Below, one piece after another: positions 17,806 to 27,101 of a DNA stretch of 64,000 nucleotides. Numbering within the stretch: position 1 is the stretch's first letter; each line of letters starts with the position of its first letter. The notes beneath the pieces were generated by a model. That model did not search any database, was not told where the DNA came from, and was given only the letters and a program-made list of their open reading frames with translations. The translations under genes and the position numbers were made by a program. The stretch is from Stenotrophomonas tumulicola (GTDB lineage Bacteria; Pseudomonadota; Gammaproteobacteria; Xanthomonadales; Xanthomonadaceae), in assembly GCF_014117215.1 (NCBI RefSeq), contig NZ_JACGXS010000001.1, positions 124,001 through 188,000 of the forward strand, given 5' to 3'.

Positions 17806-18219
17806 ATGCCCCTGATCCATCGCCTCCGCCATCTCCTGGACCGTTTTGGTGCCACCGGCTCATTGCTGTGCGCCGTGCACTGTGCGGTGATCCCCGTGGT
17901 ACTGGCGGCCGCGCCGTCGCTGGGCCTGTCGGTGTGGTTGGGCGACGGTGTCGAGCAGGCGCTGGTGGTGTTCGTGACGCTGCTTGGACTGTTCAGCCTG
18001 GTATGGGGGTACCGTCGGCATGGTGCCTTGCGCGCGCTGGCATTCCTGATTCCGGGCCTGGTCGCACTGTGGACCGGGGTGCTGTACGACCCGTTGCACC
18101 ACGACCCGGTGCCGCATGCGGTTGTAATGACCCTGGGCGGGCTGCTGGTGGGCGTTGCCCATCTGGTCAACCTGCGCCTCAACCACGGCCACGTACACGA
18201 CGCCAGCTGCGCGCATTGA
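17806..18219 (+). CDS. MerC-domain membrane protein, probably zinc-regulated
   Basis: This small integral membrane protein has 137 residues and four predicted helices. The first helix carries SLLCAVHCAVIPVVLA, the Cys pair typical of MerC-type metal transporters. The tail is His-rich (NHGHVHDASCAH). MerC homologues next to ZnuD-like receptors are recurrent in proteobacteria and are thought to belong to zinc-starvation regulons. Here the gene is divergent from the receptor and preceded by a good Zur box. Transport of zinc across the inner membrane is a plausible but untested role. Confidence 0.85.
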   Translation: MPLIHRLRHLLDRFGATGSLLCAVHCAVIPVVLAAAPSLGLSVWLGDGVEQALVVFVTLLGLFSLVWGYRRHGALRALAFLIPGLVALWTGVLYDPLHHDPVPHAVVMTLGGLLVGVAHLVNLRLNHGHVHDASCAH

Positions 18220-18331
18220 AGCCGTCGTGGTAGGCTTTCTGATCGTGCGCGGGGGCGTCCAGCAAGGCGGCCCCGCCGAACCCGTGCCAGCACGGGGTAA
18301 CCAGAATCAACATAGCTTAGGAGTTCAAGAC

Positions 18332-18514
18332 ATGGGTAAGGGTGACCGCAAGACCGCCAAGGGCAAGCGCTACAACGCCAGCTACGGCAATGCCCGCTCG
18401 CATACCGTGAGCAAGGTCGCCGTCGGCGCCGCTGCTCCGGTCGCCAAGAAGACCGTGGCCAAGGCCCCGGCAAAGAAGGCCGTTGCCAAGAAGGCCGTCG
18501 CCAAGGCCAGCTGA
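18332..18514 (+). CDS. Small ribosomal subunit protein bTHX with Ala/Lys-rich tail
   Basis: The 60-residue protein starts MGKGDRKTAKGKRYNASYGN, the bTHX (Thx) signature of a small basic protein inserted in the head of the 30S subunit. Classical bTHX ends after about 26 residues. This one continues with a tail of Ala-Lys repeats (AKKTVAKAPAKKAVAKK) like a histone H1-type tail. A clear Shine-Dalgarno (TAGGAG) lies nine bases upstream of the ATG, and a strong terminator follows. A longer upstream in-frame start has no homology and overlaps the previous gene. A decayed copy of its 3' end follows at 18713. Confidence 0.85.
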   Translation: MGKGDRKTAKGKRYNASYGNARSHTVSKVAVGAAAPVAKKTVAKAPAKKAVAKKAVAKAS

Positions 18515-18538
18515 TCGCAGGCCGGCGGCAGACGAAGA

Positions 18539-18568
18539 ACGCGGCGCCTGGCGCCGCGTTTTTTTTTG
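18539..18568 (+). terminator. Intrinsic terminator of the bTHX gene
   Basis: The 9-bp stem ACGCGGCGC/GCGCCGCGT with loop CTG (18539-18559) is followed by a run of nine further T. Confidence 0.93.
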
Positions 18569-18570
18569 TT

Positions 18571-18789
18571 CGGTGATGGCGCCATCCCGACATTTCACTG
18601 GTCATCACGTGAGCGTGGAACTGGCCGACGCGGCGCACAACGTGATCGAGACCCAGGCCGTGCAGCTGGTCGTCCCCTGATCGGGGATCGGCGTCTTCGA
18701 GGCGGCCTGGAGGCCATCGCCAAGGCCCGCTGATCGCCGGCCCTCGCCGCCCCGCGGCATACGAAAACGCGGCGCCCGGCGCCGCGTTT
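18571..18789 (+). pseudogene. Decayed partial duplicate of the bTHX 3' end and terminator
   Basis: From 18713 the sequence GCCATCGCCAAGGCC then CGCTGATCGC repeats the end of the bTHX gene (GCCGTCGCCAAGGCC then AGCTGATCGC, 18496-18520). It is followed at about the same distance by a second copy of the hairpin (AAACGCGGCGC/GCGCCGCGTTT, 18765-18789). The 140 bases before it contain a short frame (VELADAAHNVIETQAVQLV) of unknown origin that ends in a stop. I read this as a remnant of a second basic-tail gene or a local duplication. It fills most of the 323-base gap between bTHX and the fadB-type gene. Confidence 0.5.
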
Positions 18790-18837
18790 CCTGCCTTTTC
18801 CTCCCGCGCCGGCCCCATGGACGAAGAGGCCGCGCAG

Positions 18838-20907
18838 TTAAACCACTGCTTCGCGCAGCACCGGATTGTCCCAGCCCGGGCGCGGGGCGAAGCGATCTCC
18901 GTGACGCTGCTGCAACACCTTCAAGCGCTCCACCAGCGCATCAGCTCCCGTGGCACGGATGTACTGGACCGGACCGCCGCGGAAAGGGGCGAACCCGGTA
19001 CCGAAGATCACGCCCGCATCCAGCAGGTCCGCATCGGCCACCACGCCATCATGCAGGCATGCCACCGCCTCGTTGAGCAGCGGCAGGATCAACCGGTCCT
19101 CCAGGTCGCCCGGGGCCTGGTAATCCTTGGCTACCTCCGGCTTCTTCGCCCGGCCGTTCTCCCAGGCGTAGATGCCCTGGCCGTCTTTCTTGCCGCGCTT
19201 GCCCTGTTCCACCGTCTGCAGGGCGGCCGGAATCTGCAGGCCCAGGAACGGTGCCAGCTCTTCGCCGACACCGGCGGCCACGTCCAGGCCCACGGTGTCG
19301 AGCAGTTCGATCGGTCCCATCGGCATGCCGAACTTCACCGCAGCCTTGTCGATCACCGGTCCAGGAATGCCTTCGGCGTATGCGGTGGCGGCCTCCAGCA
19401 TGTACGGGAACAGCACGCGATTGACCAGGAAACCCGGCGTGCCCGCCACTGGTACCGGGAATTTGCCCAGCGCCTTGCAGAATGCCGCCAGGCGGCGTTC
19501 GGTTTCCGCTGCCATTCCATCGTGGTGGATGATCTCCACCAGCGGCATCTGCGCCACCGGATTGAAATAGTGCAGCCCAGCGAACTGCGCCGGGCGCTGG
19601 ATGTGGTCGCGCAGCTCCAGCAGTGGAATGGATGAGGTATTGGTGGTCAGCAGCGCATCGGCCTTCATCGTCGGCTCCAGCGTCTGGTACAGGTCGCGCT
19701 TGGCCTGTGGGTTCTCGATGATCGCTTCGATCACCAGGTCCGCGCGTGCCGCGCCGTCACCGGCCAGGTCAGCCTGCAGCCGCGCGGCTACGGCCGGACG
19801 CTTGCCCTCGTCTTTCACTTTCTTGGCAAACAAGGCCTGCGCGCGCTGCATGGCCGGATCGATGAAACGTTGCTCACGGTCCTGCAGGGTTATGTTGAAA
19901 CCCTTGTAGGCCGCCCACGCCGCGATGTCGCCGCCCATCACGCCGGCGCCGACCACGTGGACGTGCTCGATCCCATGCGGGCCATGGCCCAGGCCTTTCA
20001 GGCGCTCGGTCAGGAAGAAGATGCGGATCAGGTTGCGCGCCGTCGGCGTGCTGGCCAGTTTCACCACCGCGCGGCGCTCGGCGTCCAGCCGCGCCTGTAT
20101 CGGCCTGCCGCCACTGCGCTGCCAGGTGTCGATCAATGCGTAGGGCGCCGGGTAGTGCTCCTTCTTTGCCTTGCGCGCCACCTGCTTGGCCATCTGCGGG
20201 GCCAGCAGCCTGCGTGCCGGCCAGGTATTGGTGGCCCAGGCGGTGGCGCGCTGCTTGAAGGGACGGGTGGTGCCCTTCAGCGCGAGCGCCACGGCGGTGT
20301 CCAGCACCAGGGCCGGCGCCACCACCTTGTCGACCAGGCCGATGCTGCGCGCTGCCGAGGCGGACAACGTGCGGCCGGTCAGCATCATGTCCATGGCTGC
20401 CGGGGCACCGACCAGCCGTGGCAGGCGTGCGCTGCCGCCCCAGCCAGGGAAGATGCCCAGTTGGGTTTCCGGCAGGCCGATGCGGGTGCTGCCGTCGTTG
20501 GATGCAACCCGGTAGCGACAGGCCAGCGCCAGCTCGGTGCCGCCGCCCAGGCAATGGCCATGGATCGCGGCCACGGTGGGGCAGGGGAGCTCGGCCAGCT
20601 TCTGGTAGGTGACCTGTCCCCGGCGGATCGCGTCGTTGACGGTGCCGCGGCGATCGAATTCCTGGAATTCCTTCAGGTCGGCGCCGGCGATGAAACCCGC
20701 CTTCTTCGCCGACTGGATGACCACTCCCTTGGGTGGATCGATGGCAATGCGCTCGATCAGGTCGCCCAGCTCGAGCAGGACGTCCTGGGACATCGCATTG
20801 ACGTTGGCATCCTGCCGGTCGAGGGTGAGCACCACGACCCCGTCGTCGCGGATTTCCGGGTGCCAGTGTGCGAAGCGGAGCCCATCGAAGCCTGAGAGCA
20901 TGGACAT
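18838..20907 (-). CDS. Fatty acid oxidation complex alpha subunit (enoyl-CoA hydratase/3-hydroxyacyl-CoA dehydrogenase)
   Basis: This multifunctional beta-oxidation enzyme has 689 residues. The N-terminal crotonase domain (about 1-190) has the oxyanion-hole stretch GFIAGADLKEF and GTELALACRYRVA. The NAD-binding Rossmann motif HVVGAGVMGGDIAAW starts near 315, with the catalytic-His region GLHYFNPVAQMPLVEII near 440. The C-terminal domain carries the repeated dehydrogenase fold. This length and architecture match FadJ/FadB-type proteins. No fadA-type thiolase is adjacent. A thiolase lies at 40926 on the same strand but far away. The gene is divergent from rpoE. Confidence 0.92.
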   Translation of the reverse strand: MSMLSGFDGLRFAHWHPEIRDDGVVVLTLDRQDANVNAMSQDVLLELGDLIERIAIDPPKGVVIQSAKKAGFIAGADLKEFQEFDRRGTVNDAIRRGQVTYQKLAELPCPTVAAIHGHCLGGGTELALACRYRVASNDGSTRIGLPETQLGIFPGWGGSARLPRLVGAPAAMDMMLTGRTLSASAARSIGLVDKVVAPALVLDTAVALALKGTTRPFKQRATAWATNTWPARRLLAPQMAKQVARKAKKEHYPAPYALIDTWQRSGGRPIQARLDAERRAVVKLASTPTARNLIRIFFLTERLKGLGHGPHGIEHVHVVGAGVMGGDIAAWAAYKGFNITLQDREQRFIDPAMQRAQALFAKKVKDEGKRPAVAARLQADLAGDGAARADLVIEAIIENPQAKRDLYQTLEPTMKADALLTTNTSSIPLLELRDHIQRPAQFAGLHYFNPVAQMPLVEIIHHDGMAAETERRLAAFCKALGKFPVPVAGTPGFLVNRVLFPYMLEAATAYAEGIPGPVIDKAAVKFGMPMGPIELLDTVGLDVAAGVGEELAPFLGLQIPAALQTVEQGKRGKKDGQGIYAWENGRAKKPEVAKDYQAPGDLEDRLILPLLNEAVACLHDGVVADADLLDAGVIFGTGFAPFRGGPVQYIRATGADALVERLKVLQQRHGDRFAPRPGWDNPVLREAVV

Positions 20908-21081
20908 TCCATCCGGTTGTGTATGGATAAGCGGCTATGATCCAGAGGTTGTTTCCGTTACGTCAAATCCCAATAGCTGGGGAAGGGCGTGGGCGGGTTC
21001 ACCTGGAGGGTTTCATCGCGTGAGCACGTACGTTAACGGAACGTTGGTTAAAAGCTGGTGCGGTGCCTGTCTGCGAGGCAC

Positions 21082-21109
21082 TGAACTTTTCCCGGGATTG
21101 GCAGTCTCA
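21082..21109 (+). promoter_or_regulatory. Sigma-E-type (ECF) promoter of rpoE
   Basis: The -35 element TGAACTT (21082-21088), a 15-16-base spacer and the -10 element GTCTCA (21104-21109) match the RpoE promoter pattern reported for Xylella and Xanthomonas relatives (GGAACTT, spacer, GTCNNA). It lies 41 bases upstream of the rpoE start, which fits autoregulation. Confidence 0.65.
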
Positions 21110-21149
21110 TTGCCCGACAACGGTTGGGCTGACAGGAGTGCGGCCCCGC

Positions 21150-21770
21150 ATGGCCGAGGTTGAAACACCACAGGAGCTGGACCTGGAACTGGTCCGGCGC
21201 GTGCAGCGCGGCGAGAGCGCGGCATTCGATGTCCTGGTGCGCAAGCACCAGCATCGGGTCGTGTCCCTGGTCGGACGCTACATCGCCGACTGGAGTGAAT
21301 GCCAGGACGTCGCCCAGGACACGTTCATCCGCGCCTACCGCGCGATCAACAGTTTCCGCGGCGACGCCCAATTCTCAACCTGGTTGCACAGGATTGCCGT
21401 GAATACAGCGAAGAACCACCTGGCCGCGAACAACCGGCGCCCACCGACCGATGACGTCGACATCGGCGATGCCGAGCAGTACGACACCGGCAGCCGGCTG
21501 CGCGATACCGACACGCCGGAATGCCAGCTGATGCGGCAGGAGCTGGAAAACACCGTGATGAAGGCAGTCGCCGCGCTGCCGGAAGAGCTGCGTCTTGCCA
21601 TCTCCCTGCGCGAGGTGGAAGGCCTGAGTTATGAGGAAATCGCGCAGAAGATGGGGTGCCCGATCGGCACCGTGCGTTCGCGGATCTTCCGTGCCCGCGA
21701 GGCGATCGACACCGAGCTTCGGCCGCTGCTGGACGTTGGCAGCGCTACCCGCGAGAAGAGCCGCGTATGA
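21150..21770 (+). CDS. rpoE: RNA polymerase sigma-E factor RpoE
   Basis: This ECF sigma factor for envelope stress has 206 residues. Sigma region 2 contains DVLVRKHQHRVVSLVGRYI and DVAQDTFIRAYRAINSFRG. Region 4 contains LPEELRLAISLREVEGLSYEEIAQ and the recognition helix GTVRSRIFRAREAI. The start ATG at 21150 has a Shine-Dalgarno (CAGGAG) and matches E. coli RpoE, whereas an upstream in-frame start gives a non-homologous leader. The gene overlaps rseA by ATGA. It heads the rpoE-rseA-mucD operon known from xanthomonads, followed by lepA and lepB. Confidence 0.96.
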   Translation: MAEVETPQELDLELVRRVQRGESAAFDVLVRKHQHRVVSLVGRYIADWSECQDVAQDTFIRAYRAINSFRGDAQFSTWLHRIAVNTAKNHLAANNRRPPTDDVDIGDAEQYDTGSRLRDTDTPECQLMRQELENTVMKAVAALPEELRLAISLREVEGLSYEEIAQKMGCPIGTVRSRIFRAREAIDTELRPLLDVGSATREKSRV

Positions 21771-22612
21771 ACAACAACGAACAACCCATGGACAAGATGG
21801 AACTGCATTACCGCCAGCAGTTGTCGGCGCTGGTCGATGGCGAACTTGCCAGCGACGAGGCGCGCTTCCTGCTGCGCCGCCTGCAGCATGACCCGGAACT
21901 GCAGGCCTGCCAGGAACGTTGGCAATTGCTCGGCGATGCCATGCGTGGGCAGGCGGTGGCTCCCGCGCCGGCGGATTTCGCCGCCCGCGTATCGGCTCTT
22001 GTGGCGTCCGCGCCCGCGCCGCAGGCGGCGCCACGGCGCGATATCCGCGTGGGCTGGCGTCGCTGGGGGGGCGGTGCGGCATTGGCTGCATCGGTGGCGG
22101 CGGTGGCACTGTTCATGGGGCGCCAGTCGCTGGACTCCAGCGCACCGGAAGCGGACGCGCCGATCCAGGTGATCGCCAGCCAGGCCGAGCTGCCCACGCC
22201 CACGCCCGCTACGGTGGCCGAGGCGGCGCCGGGAGTGGCGCTGGTGGCCAGCGTGCCTGCGGCCGCAGTAGCCGTGGCCAGCCGCCGGCAGGAAGCGGGT
22301 GAACGCCGTGCCAGTGCGACGCGCAGCCAGCAGGCCGCGCGCGCCGCGCAACGCAGCGGGCAGCCGGAAAGGGCGGTGGCCGCAGTTGCCGTGCCGTTGA
22401 CTCCGACCGTGCCGTCGACCAGCCAACCGGCCCTGCCGTTCGGTGATGTCGGGGCGCTGCAGGCCCGGCCGTGGCCGCGCTCCAGCATGGGCGCGACGGC
22501 AGGCGGAGCGCTCAATGCGAGCTACCCCGCCAGCGCGCCGCAGGGTGCCTTCTATCCTTTCGAACCACGCCTGCAGGACGACGATCCGCAGGAGCAGGGG
22601 CGCAACGACTGA
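21767..22612 (+). CDS. rseA: Anti-sigma-E factor RseA
   Basis: This single-pass inner-membrane protein holds RpoE inactive until cleaved. The 281 residues start MNNNEQPMDKMELHYRQQLS, and the cytoplasmic RseA domain (LSALVDGELASDEARFLLRRL) is clear. A helix of about 20 residues near 105-122 (GGAALAASVAAVALFMG) crosses the membrane. The periplasmic part is Ala/Pro-rich, low in complexity and ends in a Pro/Phe-rich tail. The ATGA overlap with rpoE indicates translational coupling. The periplasmic domain is too diverged to show a DegS-type site by eye. Confidence 0.9.
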   Translation: MNNNEQPMDKMELHYRQQLSALVDGELASDEARFLLRRLQHDPELQACQERWQLLGDAMRGQAVAPAPADFAARVSALVASAPAPQAAPRRDIRVGWRRWGGGAALAASVAAVALFMGRQSLDSSAPEADAPIQVIASQAELPTPTPATVAEAAPGVALVASVPAAAVAVASRRQEAGERRASATRSQQAARAAQRSGQPERAVAAVAVPLTPTVPSTSQPALPFGDVGALQARPWPRSSMGATAGGALNASYPASAPQGAFYPFEPRLQDDDPQEQGRND

Positions 22613-22692
22613 TCCGCCCCTGCGCGCGGCCGCCGTTGCCCGTTGTCTGTTCCCCCATGTAATCCCCTGATTTGTCCGGAGGTTTTGATCCG

Positions 22693-24252
22693 ATGATGCT
22701 GCTCCCACGTTCGTTCCGCATGCAGGCGCTGGGCCTGTTGGCGATGACGCTGCCGCTGGCTGCCTGTGCACAGTCGCCGTCGCCCGCACCGCAGGCCGCC
22801 ACGACACAGCCAGCCGCTGCCTCGCCGCATGCGCCAGCGCAGCCGCTGGTCAGCGGCCTGCCGGATTTCACCAACCTGGTCGACCAGGTCGGTCCCGGCG
22901 TGGTCAACATCGAGACCACCATCGTGCGCAACAACCGCCAGGCCCGCGGTGGCATGGGCCCCAGCCAGGACGAGATACCGGAGATCTTCCGACGCTTCTT
23001 CGGCCCCGAGTTCGGCATGCCCGGGCCGGGTGGTCCGGGCGGTCCGGGCGACGATGATGGCGGTCCCAGCATCAAGGGGCGGGGCATGGGCTCGGGTTTC
23101 ATCATTTCCGCCGACGGTTACGTGCTGACCAACCACCACGTGGTGGCCGATGCCGCCGAGGTGAAGGTCAAGCTGGGCGACCGCCGCGAGTTCACTGCCA
23201 AGGTGGTCGGCAGCGACCAGCAGTACGACGTCGCGCTGCTGAAGATCGACGCGAAAAACCTGCCGACCGTTCGCGTAGGGGATTCCAACTCACTCAAGCC
23301 GGGCCAATGGGTGGTCGCGATCGGCTCGCCGTTCGGCCTGGACCATTCGGTCACCGCCGGCGTGGTCAGCGCGGTCGGTCGCAGCACCGGCGGCGCCGAA
23401 CAGCGCTACGTACCCTTCATCCAGACCGACGTAGCGATCAACCAGGGCAATTCCGGTGGACCGCTGTTGAATACGCGCGGCGAGGTGGTTGGCATCAACT
23501 CCCAGATATTCTCCGCTTCCGGCGGCTACATGGGCATCAGCTTCGCGATCCCGATCGATCTGGCCATGGGCGCGGTCGAGCAGATCAAGAAAACCGGCCG
23601 GGTCAGCCGTGGCCAGCTGGGCGCGGTGGTACAGCAGATCGATTCGCTCAACGCCCAGGCGCTGGGGCTGCCGGACAGCCGCGGCGCACTGGTCAACGAG
23701 GTTGTCGAAGGCAGCGCGGCGGCGAAGGCCGGGGTGCAGGTCGGTGACGTGATCCGCTCGGTCAACGGCACGGCAGTCAATTCCTTCAGCGACCTGCCGC
23801 CGCTGATCGGCGCGCTGCCGCCGGGCAGCAAGGTGCGTATCGGCCTGGTCCGCGACGGCAAGGAGCGCGAGCTGGGTGCCACCCTGACCGAACTGGCCGA
23901 GGATGCGCAGGCCGCCGCCAACCGCCCAGCCGCGGCGAGTGAGGATGCCGTGCCGCAGACCGGAGCCAATGCCCTGCTGGGGCTGGAAGTGGCTGACCTG
24001 ACCGCCCCCCAGCGCAAGCAGTTGGGGCTGGAATCGGGCGAAGGCGTGCGGGTGACCCGGGTCAACGGGCAGGCCGCGCGGGATGCCCGGCTGTCGCCGG
24101 GCATGGTGATCCTGCAGGTTGGACGCACGGCGGTGGGTAGCGTGGATGCGCTCAACCGCGCGCTGGGTGGCTACAAAAAGGGCGACGTGGTGATGCTGCT
24201 GGTCCGCACCGGTGGCAGCAGCGCCTTCGTGGCGGTGAAGACCGGCGACTGA
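22693..24252 (+). CDS. mucD: Do/DegQ-family periplasmic serine protease MucD
   Basis: This trypsin-fold protease-chaperone has 519 residues. The catalytic triad is His149 (NHHVVAD), Asp179 (YDVALLKID) and Ser254 (GNSGGP), followed by two PDZ domains (about 300-390 and 430-515). The N terminus has a signal with a lipobox (LPLAAC), so the protein may be a lipoprotein rather than soluble. A Gly/Pro-rich linker (MPGPGGPGGPGDDDG) sits before the protease core. I prefer ATG 22693, ten bases from GGAGG, over a TTG at 22672. It closes the rpoE-rseA-mucD group and is a likely sigma-E effector. Confidence 0.93.
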   Translation: MMLLPRSFRMQALGLLAMTLPLAACAQSPSPAPQAATTQPAAASPHAPAQPLVSGLPDFTNLVDQVGPGVVNIETTIVRNNRQARGGMGPSQDEIPEIFRRFFGPEFGMPGPGGPGGPGDDDGGPSIKGRGMGSGFIISADGYVLTNHHVVADAAEVKVKLGDRREFTAKVVGSDQQYDVALLKIDAKNLPTVRVGDSNSLKPGQWVVAIGSPFGLDHSVTAGVVSAVGRSTGGAEQRYVPFIQTDVAINQGNSGGPLLNTRGEVVGINSQIFSASGGYMGISFAIPIDLAMGAVEQIKKTGRVSRGQLGAVVQQIDSLNAQALGLPDSRGALVNEVVEGSAAAKAGVQVGDVIRSVNGTAVNSFSDLPPLIGALPPGSKVRIGLVRDGKERELGATLTELAEDAQAAANRPAAASEDAVPQTGANALLGLEVADLTAPQRKQLGLESGEGVRVTRVNGQAARDARLSPGMVILQVGRTAVGSVDALNRALGGYKKGDVVMLLVRTGGSSAFVAVKTGD

Positions 24253-24265
24253 CGAGGGGGCGCCG

Positions 24266-24322
24266 GTAGCGCCGGGCCATGCCCGGCGAGCGCAGCGGGG
24301 TGACGACCCACGGTCGTCACCC
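24266..24322. repeat. SMAG palindrome plus adjacent GGTGACGAC hairpin
   Basis: A SMAG copy (24266-24288, core CGCCGGGCCATGCCCGGCG) is followed by a second inverted repeat, GGTGACGAC/GTCGTCACC (about 24300-24321). They fill the gap between mucD and lepA and may separate the two transcripts. Confidence 0.8.
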
Positions 24323-24412
24323 GGCGGGGGGCGGCCGCCATCCACCAGCGACCGCCGTCCCGTGCGATAATCCAACGTTACCCTGACGACGCCGCGCGCC
24401 GCCGCCACCTCT

Positions 24413-26221
24413 ATGTCCTCTGATTCGATGCGGAACATCCGCAATTTCTCCATCATCGCCCACGTCGACCACGGCAAGTCCACGCTGGCTGACCGCATCA
24501 TCCAGCTGTGCGGCGGCCTGCAGGCCCGCGAAATGGAAGCGCAGGTGCTCGATTCAAACCCGATCGAGCGTGAGCGCGGCATCACCATCAAAGCCCAGTC
24601 GGTGTCGCTGCCGTACGTGGCGGTGGATGGGCAGACCTATCACCTGAACTTCATCGACACCCCCGGGCACGTCGACTTTTCCTATGAAGTCAGCCGCTCG
24701 CTGGCAGCCTGCGAAGGCGCGCTGCTGGTGGTCGATGCCGCCCAGGGCGTGGAAGCGCAGTCGGTGGCCAACTGCTACACCGCGGTGGAGCAGGGGCTGG
24801 AAGTGGTGCCGGTGCTGAACAAGATCGACCTGCCCACGGCCGACATCGAGCGGGCCAAGGCCGAAATCGAGGCGGTGATCGGCATCGACGCCGAAGACGC
24901 GGTGGCGGTCAGTGCCAAGACCGGCCTGAACGTGCGCGACGTGCTGGAGGCGATCGTGCATCGCATTCCCGCGCCGACGCCGCGCGGCAGCAACAAGCTG
25001 CAGGCGCTGATCATCGATTCCTGGTTCGACAACTACCTGGGCGTGGTGTCGCTGGTACGTGTGATGCAGGGCGAGATCAAGGCCGGCGACAAGCTGCAGG
25101 TGATGTCCACCGGCCGCAACCACCAGGTCGACAACGTCGGCGTGTTCACCCCCAAGCGCAAGGTGCTGGCGAAGTTGTCGGCCGGCGAAGTGGGTTGGGT
25201 CACCGCCAGCATCAAGGACGTGCATGGCGCGCCGGTGGGCGACACGTTGACCCTGGCCGCCGATCCGGCTGCCGAACCGCTGCCGGGCTTCCAGGAAATG
25301 CAGCCGCGCGTGTTTGCGGGCCTGTTCCCGGTCGATGCCGAGGATTACCCGGACCTGCGCGAGGCGCTGGACAAGCTGCGGCTGAACGATGCCGCGCTGC
25401 GCTTCGAGCCGGAAAGTTCCGAGGCGATGGGCTTTGGTTTCCGCTGCGGCTTCCTTGGCATGCTGCACATGGAAATCGTGCAGGAACGGCTGGAGCGCGA
25501 GTACAACCTCGACCTGATCAGCACCGCGCCGACGGTGGTCTATGAGGTACTGAAGACCGACGGCTCGGTGGTCAACATGGATAACCCGGCCAAGTTGCCG
25601 CCGGTGAACCAGGTCACCGAAGTCCGTGAACCGATCATCCGCGCCAACATCCTCACCCCCGAGGAATACATCGGCAATGTCATCAAGCTGTGCGAGGAAA
25701 AGCGCGGTAGCCAGCTCGGCATCAACTACCTGGGCAGCCAGGTGCAGATCAGCTACGAGCTGCCGATGGCCGAGGTGGTGCTGGACTTCTTCGACAAGCT
25801 GAAGTCGGTCAGCCGCGGCTATGCGTCGCTGGACTACCACTTCGTGCGTTTCGAAGCAGGTCCGTTCGTCCGCGTGGACGTGCTGATCAACGGCGACAAG
25901 GTCGATGCGCTGTCGCTTATCGTCCACCGTTCGCATTCCGATCGTCGCGGCCGCGAGCTGTGCGAGAAGATGAAGGAGCTGATTCCCCGGCAGATGTTCG
26001 ACGTGGCCATCCAGGCCGCGATCGGCTCGCAGGTGATTGCCCGCACCACGGTCAAGGCCATGCGCAAGAACGTTCTTGCCAAGTGCTATGGCGGTGACGT
26101 GTCGCGCAAGAAGAAGCTGCTGGAGAAGCAGAAGGAAGGCAAGAAGCGCATGAAGCAGGTCGGTCGCGTGGAGATTCCACAGGAAGCCTTCCTCGCCGTG
26201 CTGCAGATGGACAACAAGTAG
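24413..26221 (+). CDS. lepA: Elongation factor 4 (LepA) GTPase
   Basis: This ribosome-associated translational GTPase has 602 residues, the standard length. The G1 motif AHVDHGKST lies near residues 16-24, switch II is DTPGHVDF, the G4 motif is NKIDLP, and the family's characteristic C-terminal domain ends [21 protein letters not shown]. An alternative start 15 bases downstream ([12 protein letters not shown]) is equally close to homologues. It precedes lepB by 56 bases, the classical lepA-lepB arrangement. Confidence 0.97.
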   Translation: MSSDSMRNIRNFSIIAHVDHGKSTLADRIIQLCGGLQAREMEAQVLDSNPIERERGITIKAQSVSLPYVAVDGQTYHLNFIDTPGHVDFSYEVSRSLAACEGALLVVDAAQGVEAQSVANCYTAVEQGLEVVPVLNKIDLPTADIERAKAEIEAVIGIDAEDAVAVSAKTGLNVRDVLEAIVHRIPAPTPRGSNKLQALIIDSWFDNYLGVVSLVRVMQGEIKAGDKLQVMSTGRNHQVDNVGVFTPKRKVLAKLSAGEVGWVTASIKDVHGAPVGDTLTLAADPAAEPLPGFQEMQPRVFAGLFPVDAEDYPDLREALDKLRLNDAALRFEPESSEAMGFGFRCGFLGMLHMEIVQERLEREYNLDLISTAPTVVYEVLKTDGSVVNMDNPAKLPPVNQVTEVREPIIRANILTPEEYIGNVIKLCEEKRGSQLGINYLGSQVQISYELPMAEVVLDFFDKLKSVSRGYASLDYHFVRFEAGPFVRVDVLINGDKVDALSLIVHRSHSDRRGRELCEKMKELIPRQMFDVAIQAAIGSQVIARTTVKAMRKNVLAKCYGGDVSRKKKLLEKQKEGKKRMKQVGRVEIPQEAFLAVLQMDNK

Positions 26222-26277
26222 AGGTAGAGTCGGCCCACCAGGGCCGGTTCGCCCTGATCGCCTGCAAAGGACCCTGA

Positions 26278-27072
26278 ATGAAATTGTTTGAGTTCCTCCT
26301 GGTCGCCCTGACCCTGGCCTCCGGCCTGATCCTGCTTGCCGACAAGCTGTATTTCGCCCGGCGCCGCGCCCGGCGCGCCGGCCTGCTGGACAGTGAGCCG
26401 GCAGTGGTGGATTACTCGCGGGCATTCTTCCCGGTGCTGGCGATCGTACTGGTGGTGCGCAGCTTCATCGCCGAGCCGTACAAGATCCCGTCCAGCTCGA
26501 TGATGCCGAACCTGCTGATCGGCGACTTCATCCTGGTCAACAAGTTCGCCTATGGCCTGCGCCTGCCGCTGACCAACACCACGTTCGTGCCGCTGGGCGA
26601 GCCGGCGCGCGGTGACGTGGTGGTGTTCCATTTCCCGGGCCACAACGACCAGGATCCGAACAAGGGCGAGAATTTCATCAAGCGCGTGGTCGGTGTGCCA
26701 GGCGACCAGGTTGCCTTCGAAGGCAACAGCCTGACCCTCAACGGCCAGCCGGTGAAGTATGAGGACAAGGGCATCTACGCTGGCCATCGCGGCCACGGCG
26801 AAGGTGCCAGCCTGCTGGTGGAAGAGCTGCCGGGGCGCACCCACACCGTGCTGGAGACGGCCTATCCTGCTGGGCAGGGTGAGTGGACCGTGCCGGCCGG
26901 CAAGTACCTGGTGATGGGCGACAACCGCGACAACAGCGATGATGGCCGCTTCTGGGGCCTGCTGCCGGAGGAGAACCTGCGCGGCAAGGCCTTCCTGATC
27001 TGGCTGAACTGTTCGGGCTGGTTCTGCAAGGACGGCTTCGAGCCGTCGCGGATCGGTTCGGGCGTCAAATGA
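26278..27072 (+). CDS. lepB: Signal peptidase I
   Basis: This membrane-bound endopeptidase removes Sec signal peptides. The 264 residues have two N-terminal transmembrane helices (about 2-21 and 42-62), the catalytic Ser74 in PSSSMMP, the general-base Lys135 in IKRVVGVPGD, and the later box GDNRDNSDDGRFWG. It is co-directional with lepA and upstream of rnc, the order found in most proteobacteria. Confidence 0.97.
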   Translation: MKLFEFLLVALTLASGLILLADKLYFARRRARRAGLLDSEPAVVDYSRAFFPVLAIVLVVRSFIAEPYKIPSSSMMPNLLIGDFILVNKFAYGLRLPLTNTTFVPLGEPARGDVVVFHFPGHNDQDPNKGENFIKRVVGVPGDQVAFEGNSLTLNGQPVKYEDKGIYAGHRGHGEGASLLVEELPGRTHTVLETAYPAGQGEWTVPAGKYLVMGDNRDNSDDGRFWGLLPEENLRGKAFLIWLNCSGWFCKDGFEPSRIGSGVK

Positions 27073-27101
27073 TCCATCCACGCGTATCTGGGGAGAACGC
27101 A

